DNA of 64,000 nucleotides from positions 29,142 through 93,141 of the forward strand of contig NZ_JAGFVL010000044.1 of the NCBI RefSeq assembly GCF_017599345.1. Direction: 5' to 3'. The stretch is from Gracilibacillus suaedae (GTDB lineage: Bacteria; Bacillota; Bacilli; Bacillales; Amphibacillaceae). A program made the position numbers and the translations under genes. The number at the start of each line of letters is the position of its first letter. Positions within the stretch are counted from its first letter, which is position 1. Positions 59,067 to 64,000 of this stretch are shown piece after piece. Below the pieces are notes generated by a model that was given only the letters and a program-made list of their open reading frames with translations, had not been told where the DNA came from and did no database searches.

Positions 59067-59095
59067 TGAAACTTTTCTTACATAATATCCGTATG
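59067..59095 (+). promoter_or_regulatory. Sigma-W-type ECF promoter of nfeD-floA
   Basis: TGAAAC, with TTTTC after it, a 17-base spacer and CGTATG: the sigma-W consensus (TGAAAC-N16/17-CGTA), 41 bases before nfeD. The orthologous B. subtilis operon is sigma-W controlled. Confidence 0.75.
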
Positions 59096-59136
59096 AATAC
59101 TTATATGTCAAAGCACTAGTGAAGGGAGGTTGGGAT

Positions 59137-60477
59137 TTGAAAAAGTACGTATCTGCTTTGTTGGTCTCGATATCGATCATTGCAGCTGTATTTTCCTTCA
59201 CCTGTAGTTTTCAAACGGAAGTGCACGCTGAAGATAACGGAGAAGGTGAACTTGTTTATGTTATACCGATAGAAAATGAAGTAGAACGCGGTTTAGAGGC
59301 GTTTATTAGGAGGACAACAACGGAGGCAACTGAAAATAATGCAGATCATATTATTTTCGAAATTAATACACCTGGTGGTCGAGTAGATGCTGCAGAATAC
59401 ATTGGAGAAATATTGCAGGATTTAGAGATTGAAACAACATCCTTTATTACTGTCAAAGCACTTTCCGCGGGCTCTTATATTGCTTTAAATACAGATAATA
59501 TCTATATGAAACCACAAACAAGTATGGGAGCAAGTGGAGTCATTAATTCAGATGGTACTGCAGCTGATAAAAAAGCACAATCAGCATGGGTTGCAAGCAT
59601 GAGAGGGGCAGCCAGTTCTAAAGACAGAGATCCATTATATGCGGAAGCTATGGCAAATGCTGAAATTGATCTACCTGAATATGGTGCTCCTGAAGGTGAT
59701 TTCCTTACTTTAGATGCTAATAATGCAGTAGAAGTAGAATATGCTCAAGGTATTGTCAGTCACAGAACGGAGCTGTTAAGTACTTTATCCTTATCAGATG
59801 CAGAAATAATAAAAACTGAACCAACTCCAGCAGAAGATCTAGCTCGTTTTTTGACAAATCCAATAGTTGTACCGATCCTACTTTCGTTAGCAAGTATTGG
59901 ATTAATTGTGGAATTGTATTCGCCAGGTTTCGGGATTCCAGGATCGATTGGAATTGCTTCATTAATATTATATTTTTATGGACATATCGTAGCTGGCCTA
60001 GCTGGATATGAAGCAATTGTTTTACTTATATTAGGAATTGTGTTAATAGTTATAGAAATATTTGCACCGGGCGGTATTCTCGGTTTCATTGGTATTGGTG
60101 CGATAGTAGCTTCCTTATTTATGTCGACTGATAACCCTGGACATATGGCGATGAGTATAGCTATCGCACTTATTGCAAGTATTATTGTAGCTGTTATTTT
60201 ATTCAAAACGATTGGTTTGGAGAAAGGGGTCTTCAGACATGTTATTCTAAAAGACTCAACAACTACAGAGCAAGGATATGTCTCTTCTGTAAATCGGTTA
60301 GAATTAATTGGACAGGAAGGCATTTCGGTTACACCACTAAGGCCATCAGGTACTGCAGAGTTTGCTGATGAAAGACTGGATGTGGTGTCCGAAGGAGCGT
60401 TTATTGATGTGGATACCCCGATAAAAATTATTAAAGTCGAAGGTTCCCGTCTTGTAGTAAGAAAAATCACAAGGTAA
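59137..60477 (+). CDS. yqeZ: NfeD-family membrane serine protease-like protein (YqeZ)
   Basis: A 446-residue long-form NfeD. Signal peptide (1-31) is followed by a ClpP/SppA-like domain (about 40-225: INTPGGRVDAAEYIGEIL, Ser in KALSAGSYIALN), four or five helices (about 245-370; GFGIPGSIGIASLILYFYGH), and the C-terminal NfeD OB-fold (about 385-446; GQEGISVTPLRPSGTAEFAD). It works with flotillins in membrane microdomains and envelope stress. TTG 59137 follows AAGGGAGGTTGGGAT. It is co-transcribed with floA from a sigma-W-type promoter. Confidence 0.92.
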   Translation: MKKYVSALLVSISIIAAVFSFTCSFQTEVHAEDNGEGELVYVIPIENEVERGLEAFIRRTTTEATENNADHIIFEINTPGGRVDAAEYIGEILQDLEIETTSFITVKALSAGSYIALNTDNIYMKPQTSMGASGVINSDGTAADKKAQSAWVASMRGAASSKDRDPLYAEAMANAEIDLPEYGAPEGDFLTLDANNAVEVEYAQGIVSHRTELLSTLSLSDAEIIKTEPTPAEDLARFLTNPIVVPILLSLASIGLIVELYSPGFGIPGSIGIASLILYFYGHIVAGLAGYEAIVLLILGIVLIVIEIFAPGGILGFIGIGAIVASLFMSTDNPGHMAMSIAIALIASIIVAVILFKTIGLEKGVFRHVILKDSTTTEQGYVSSVNRLELIGQEGISVTPLRPSGTAEFADERLDVVSEGAFIDVDTPIKIIKVEGSRLVVRKITR

Positions 60478-60496
60478 ATTATGAGGAGGATGTAGT

Positions 60497-61495
60497 ATGG
60501 AAGGTTTTGAACAGATTTTTCCAATCATTATTATTGGGTTGATTGTAATTGCGGTTGCTATTCTATTTACTTTTATTCCAGTAATGCTATGGATTAGTGC
60601 ACTTGCAGCTGGTGTAAGAGTAAGTATCTTTACACTAGTGGGGATGCGCTTGAGAAGGGTTGTTCCATCCCGAGTTATTAATCCATTAATTAAAGCGCAC
60701 AAAGCGGGATTAGATGTAACGACAAACCAATTAGAAAGTCACTTCTTAGCTGGTGGTAATGTTGACCGTGTTGTTAATGCGTTAATTGCTGCACAACGAG
60801 CAAACATTGAGTTGAGCTTTGAACGCTGTGCTGCGATTGATTTAGCTGGTCGTGACGTATTAGAAGCTGTACAAATGAGTGTTAATCCGAAAGTAATTGA
60901 AACACCTTTTATTGCTGGTATTTCAATGGATGGAATTGAAGTAAAAGCGAAAGCACGAATCACTGTTCGAGCAAATATTGACCGACTAGTCGGTGGTGCT
61001 GGTGAAGATACGGTTATTGCCCGTGTTGGGGAAGGTGTTGTAAGTACTATTGGTAGCTCAGAAGCACATACGAAAGTATTAGAAAATCCTGACTCTATTT
61101 CTCATAACGTTTTAAACCGTGGGTTAGATGCTGGTACTGCTTTTGAAATCTTATCAATCGATATTGCCGATGTTGATATCGGTAAAAACATCGGTGCGAT
61201 TTTACAAACAGACCAAGCCGAAGCGGATAAAAACATCGCCCAAGCAAAAGCAGAAGAACGTCGTGCAATGGCGGTTGCCCAGGAACAAGAAATGGTTGCA
61301 AAAGTTCAAGAAATGCGTGCCAAAGTGGTCGAAGCAGAAGCAGATGTACCAAAGGCACTTGCAGAAGCCTTGCGTTCTGGCAATATGGGTGTCATGGATT
61401 ATATGAATTATAAGAATATTGATGCTGATACAGATATGCGTGATTCTATTGGTAAATTAACAGAAACAGACAACGAAGAAGACGACAACAAGTAA
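60497..61495 (+). CDS. floA: Flotillin-like protein FloA (YqfA)
   Basis: A 332-residue SPFH-type scaffold of functional membrane microdomains. A hydrophobic N-terminal hairpin (about 8-45) is followed by [20 protein letters not shown], a conserved [24 protein letters not shown] core and a C-terminal Ala/Glu/Gln-rich coiled coil (about 235-300) with the EA-repeat pattern. ATGAGGAGGATGTAGT precedes the ATG, 19 bases after the nfeD stop. It should interact with the neighbouring NfeD. A hairpin follows before the last gene. Confidence 0.96.
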   Translation: MEGFEQIFPIIIIGLIVIAVAILFTFIPVMLWISALAAGVRVSIFTLVGMRLRRVVPSRVINPLIKAHKAGLDVTTNQLESHFLAGGNVDRVVNALIAAQRANIELSFERCAAIDLAGRDVLEAVQMSVNPKVIETPFIAGISMDGIEVKAKARITVRANIDRLVGGAGEDTVIARVGEGVVSTIGSSEAHTKVLENPDSISHNVLNRGLDAGTAFEILSIDIADVDIGKNIGAILQTDQAEADKNIAQAKAEERRAMAVAQEQEMVAKVQEMRAKVVEAEADVPKALAEALRSGNMGVMDYMNYKNIDADTDMRDSIGKLTETDNEEDDNK

Positions 61496-61505
61496 GAATC
61501 CTCAT

Positions 61506-61559
61506 AGGGGCTATCTTAGTTAGAAGGCGTAAATTGCTAATAACTGTTAAATAGCCCCT
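61506..61559 (+). promoter_or_regulatory. Long hairpin between floA and yqfB
   Basis: AGGGGCTAT and ATAGCCCCT form a perfect 9-bp outer stem, with inner AGTTA/TAACT. There is no T-run. It ends 15 bases before the yqfB start and may control translation or stabilise floA mRNA. Confidence 0.5.
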
Positions 61560-61574
61560 GAAAGGAAGATGTAA

Positions 61575-62075
61575 ATGGATGAATTGTTAAGTTTTATTGT
61601 TCCGATAATGGCAATAGTGTTTTGGCTTTTCGGCTTGATAAAATCAAAAAATGAGGAGCAAAAACAAAAGATACCACCAAGACCAGTCCAGCAGGAAACA
61701 AACAATACTCAAAAGCCTAGAATAGAAACTCCAGGGCAATCTGTACCTGATTTTGAAACAATTGATACGAATACTGATCTAGGACAAGAGACATTTGCTC
61801 AACAAAAGGAAAAGCAAATGGAAAAATTAAAGGAAAAAATCCAACGCGCAGAGAATATTCGGGATGAATCGAAAGACCAGCAGCTAGGTAAGCATGATGC
61901 CATTAAGGATGGCCCGCCGCCAAGAGCGTATCGAAAAGATAGTAAAGAAGAGATTTCTTTATCAGTTGAAAAAAACTTAACATCAAAAGGAATAGCTCAA
62001 GGTATTATTATGTCAGAAGTATTGGGACCGCCACGCGCCTATCAAAAAAGAAATTATTATCGGAACTATCGTTAA
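61575..62075 (+). CDS. YqfB-like protein of the floA operon
   Basis: A 166-residue protein with one N-terminal helix (LLSFIVPIMAIVFWLFGLI) and a hydrophilic, coiled-coil-prone remainder (about 75-110 rich in Lys/Glu). Two similar short motifs are seen: DGPPPRAYRKDSK near residue 117 and VLGPPRAYQKRNYY near the C-terminus. B. subtilis has yqfB (125 residues) in this place; I assign by position and layout. AAAGGAAGATGTAA precedes the ATG. The function is unknown, likely membrane-microdomain related. Confidence 0.7.
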   Translation: MDELLSFIVPIMAIVFWLFGLIKSKNEEQKQKIPPRPVQQETNNTQKPRIETPGQSVPDFETIDTNTDLGQETFAQQKEKQMEKLKEKIQRAENIRDESKDQQLGKHDAIKDGPPPRAYRKDSKEEISLSVEKNLTSKGIAQGIIMSEVLGPPRAYQKRNYYRNYR

Positions 62076-62110
62076 AAAAGTCGAATGGGAAACCATTCGA
62101 CTTTTTTTTT
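62076..62110 (+). terminator. Terminator of the nfeD-floA-yqfB operon
   Basis: GTCGAATGG, GAAA loop, CCATTCGAC, followed by ten T: an ideal rho-independent terminator. The group IIC intron begins right after it. Confidence 0.95.
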
Positions 62111-62114
62111 TATG

Positions 62115-64000
62115 GTGTGCCGGGCATGCATCTAAACTCTAGGGTTCAAGTCCCGAACTGGGAAGGCAGTAGTACCAGTTAGCCAAGGACAAGGGTGTCT
62201 AGGGCGACCTAGAATCTGAAGGAAGTCGGAGGCAAATTCCCGCCTTGAGGAACACGAACTTCATAGAAGGCTATTTATACTTGGATGAGACTGCCAAACA
62301 CATCAAAGTCCATACTGCCGAAGGGTATAGGTAGTAAATGAAGCAAGGATATGGGGAGGAAGTGTAGATGCTTACCCCGGGAGGTCTGATAGCAAAGCGG
62401 TACACTTACCGTAACCGGATGTGTGAACATTCACTGAACTATCAGAAGTCAGCAGAAGCCATAGTACCTGTTTCTTCTAGAGGAACAGGGAAGGGCGGAA
62501 TCAGGAAAGGAACATGATCACTTGGGATACGTATGGTTTGATGAAGCAGAAACACAAGTTCCTTCCTCATGGAGGAAACGGTGAATCCCGTGGGGGACAT
62601 GAGAAGGGTGGAGAACACATACCACATAAAGAGAACGATCATGTACGTAGGAGAGAGAACGAATGTTAAAACAAATACTGTCACGAGAGAATCTACTACA
62701 AGCTATATGGCGTGTAGAAAAGAATAAAGGAAGCCACGGAATCGACCAAATGCCCGTACAAAACCTACGAGTGCATTTGAAAGAGAACTGGACAATCCTC
62801 AAGCAACAATTGGAAACAGGAACCTATCAACCTCAACCGGTCCGTCGAGTCGAAATCCCGAAACCAGACGGTGGAAAGAGGAAGCTAGGGATTCCAACCG
62901 TGACAGATCGCTTTCTACAACAAGCGATCGCACAAGTGTTGACCAAAGTATATGACCCGCAGTTTTCGGACCATAGTTATGGATTTCGTCCCCAAAGGCG
63001 AGGTCATGACGCGGTGAGGAAAGCAAGAGGGTATATACAAGAAGGCTGTCGTTGGGTAGTAGATATGGATCTAGAGAAATTCTTTGATAAAGTACATCAT
63101 GATCGTTTAATGCGCACCCTGAGCAAACGGATTAACGATCCAAGAGTGCTGACATTAATCCGTCGCTATCTACAAGCAGGAGTCATGGAGCAAGGACTTG
63201 TTCAGTCGAACACAGAAGGAACACCACAAGGTGGCCCGTTAAGTCCTTTACTCTCTAATATTGTCTTAGATGAATGGGACAAAGAATTGGAGCGCAGAGG
63301 ACTGCACTTCGTCCGTTATGCGGATGATTGTCAAATCTACGTTCGTTCCAAAAGAGCAGGACAGAGAGTCAGACAAAACATGACGGAATTCCTGGAAGGA
63401 AAACTAAAGCTGAAAGTGAATCAACAAAAGAGTGCGATTGATCGTCCATGGAGACGAAAATTTCTAGGATTCTCCTTCACCAGTCACAAGAAGAGACCAA
63501 AGGTTCGCATACCAAAAGAGAGTATTAAGAGGCTCAAAGATCGAATCCGTTCCTTAACATCAAGGAAAGAAAACATCAGTATGGAGACCAGAATCGAACG
63601 ATTAAATCGGTACTTAATCGGTTGGATAGGATATTACCAATTGACCGAGGCACCAAGTGTTCTGAAACAGATAGATAGTTGGATCCAACGTAGACTCCGC
63701 ATGATTCGATGGAAAGAATGGAAGTTGGTCAAGACAAGGTATCGAGAATTACAAAGGTTCGGTGTGAAGAAGGAGAAAGCGTGGGAATGGGCCAACACAA
63801 GGAAAGCCTATTGGCGGATTGCGAACAGCCCCATTTTACACAGAACCCTCGGCAACCGATATTGGGGAAGCCAAGGACTAGAAAGTTTGTTTATTCGTTA
63901 TCAATTTTCACGTATGACTTGAATGAAATCGCCAAATACGGAACCGTATGTTTGGTGATGTGAGAGGGTCGGAGGTTAGTCACCTCCCCCTATCTCGATT
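62115..64000 (+). mobile_element. Group IIC (bacterial class C) intron
   Basis: Starts with GTGTGCC just past a terminator T-run, the known target of class C introns. About 545 bases of structured RNA (domains I-III) precede the maturase ORF. After the ORF, a 34-nt-like domain V hairpin (about 63928-63959: TCGCCAAATACG, GGAAC, CGTATGTTTGGTGA) shows the CGC triad used by class C in place of AGC. A domain VI hairpin (GGAGGTTAGTCACCTCC) and an end-like CTATCTCGATT follow at the window edge. The 3' boundary is within a few bases of 64000. Confidence 0.88.
62663..63922 (+). CDS. ltrA: Group II intron reverse transcriptase/maturase (class C)
   Basis: A 419-residue intron-encoded protein. Reverse transcriptase motifs 1-7 span about residues 20-300: PVRRVEIPKPDGGKRKLGIP, SYGFRPQRRGHDAV, VVDMDLEKFFDKVHHD, GTPQGGPLSPLLSNI and the catalytic FVRYADDCQIYV. 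A maturase (X) domain (about 320-400) has YLIGWIGYYQ and LRMIRWKEWK. There is no HNH endonuclease, as expected for class C, so mobility would use replication-fork primers. All catalytic residues seem intact, so the element may be active. AGGAGAGAGAACGA precedes the ATG. Confidence 0.93.
   Translation: MLKQILSRENLLQAIWRVEKNKGSHGIDQMPVQNLRVHLKENWTILKQQLETGTYQPQPVRRVEIPKPDGGKRKLGIPTVTDRFLQQAIAQVLTKVYDPQFSDHSYGFRPQRRGHDAVRKARGYIQEGCRWVVDMDLEKFFDKVHHDRLMRTLSKRINDPRVLTLIRRYLQAGVMEQGLVQSNTEGTPQGGPLSPLLSNIVLDEWDKELERRGLHFVRYADDCQIYVRSKRAGQRVRQNMTEFLEGKLKLKVNQQKSAIDRPWRRKFLGFSFTSHKKRPKVRIPKESIKRLKDRIRSLTSRKENISMETRIERLNRYLIGWIGYYQLTEAPSVLKQIDSWIQRRLRMIRWKEWKLVKTRYRELQRFGVKKEKAWEWANTRKAYWRIANSPILHRTLGNRYWGSQGLESLFIRYQFSRMT

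Overview
The window is a low-GC, spore-forming Firmicute chromosome segment, most likely from a Bacillaceae genus near Gracilibacillus, Oceanobacillus or Virgibacillus. This rests on gene content and order: sporulation genes (gpr, spoIIP, sspH), the late competence operon (comEA-comEB-comEC with divergent comER), a CIRCE-controlled hrcA-grpE-dnaK-dnaJ block and Bacillus-type start codons (many TTG and GTG) behind strong AGGAGG sites. Genus assignment is inference; no rRNA is present.

Layout. (1) 1-2590: the end of a conserved housekeeping operon (yqeI-nadD-yqeK-rsfS-yqeM), closed by a terminator. (2) 2591-36650: about 34 kb of accessory DNA where, in Bacillus subtilis as I recall it, yqeM lies directly next to comER. 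It carries a DJ-1/PfpI protein, a Zn-alcohol dehydrogenase divergent from a WYL regulator, DUF6438, DUF421 and MFS genes, a patatin phospholipase, a VOC protein, a holin-like type I toxin, a CoA-disulfide reductase-like flavoprotein, a DUF2515 protein, a SpoIISA-type toxin with candidate antitoxins, a 1959-residue LPxTA-anchored lamin-tail/metallophosphoesterase surface protein, an S-box-controlled methionine synthase-like gene, membrane proteins, the ligD/ku end-joining pair, sspH and a diguanylate cyclase. (3) 36689-62075: the conserved comER-comEABC-yqzM-holA-rpsT-gpr-spoIIP-yqxA-lepA-hemW-hrcA-grpE-dnaK-dnaJ-prmA-rsmE-mtaB-rpsU-yqeY-nfeD-floA-yqfB order. (4) 62115 to the window end: a group IIC intron inserted just after the terminator that ends the floA operon.

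Functionally, region 3 joins DNA uptake, DNA polymerase III loading, translation (S20, S21, EF-4, PrmA, RsmE, MtaB), the class I heat-shock response and sporulation or germination proteolysis. The nfeD-floA-yqfB membrane-stress operon has a good sigma-W promoter. Region 2 has a dormancy and survival flavour (end joining, spore protein, toxin-antitoxin pairs, detoxification).

Intergenic DNA is rich in repeats. The most notable is a family of about 115-bp elements (five copies) with a conserved core. Their 3' hairpins look like terminators and change in a compensatory way between copies. Other repeats include a cluster of GCGGACAT inverted repeats between holA and rpsT and two or three shorter families. 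Small genes described here that are easily missed are yqzM, sspH, rpsU, a holin-like toxin, a zinc-ribbon miniprotein and a SpoIISC-like ORF.
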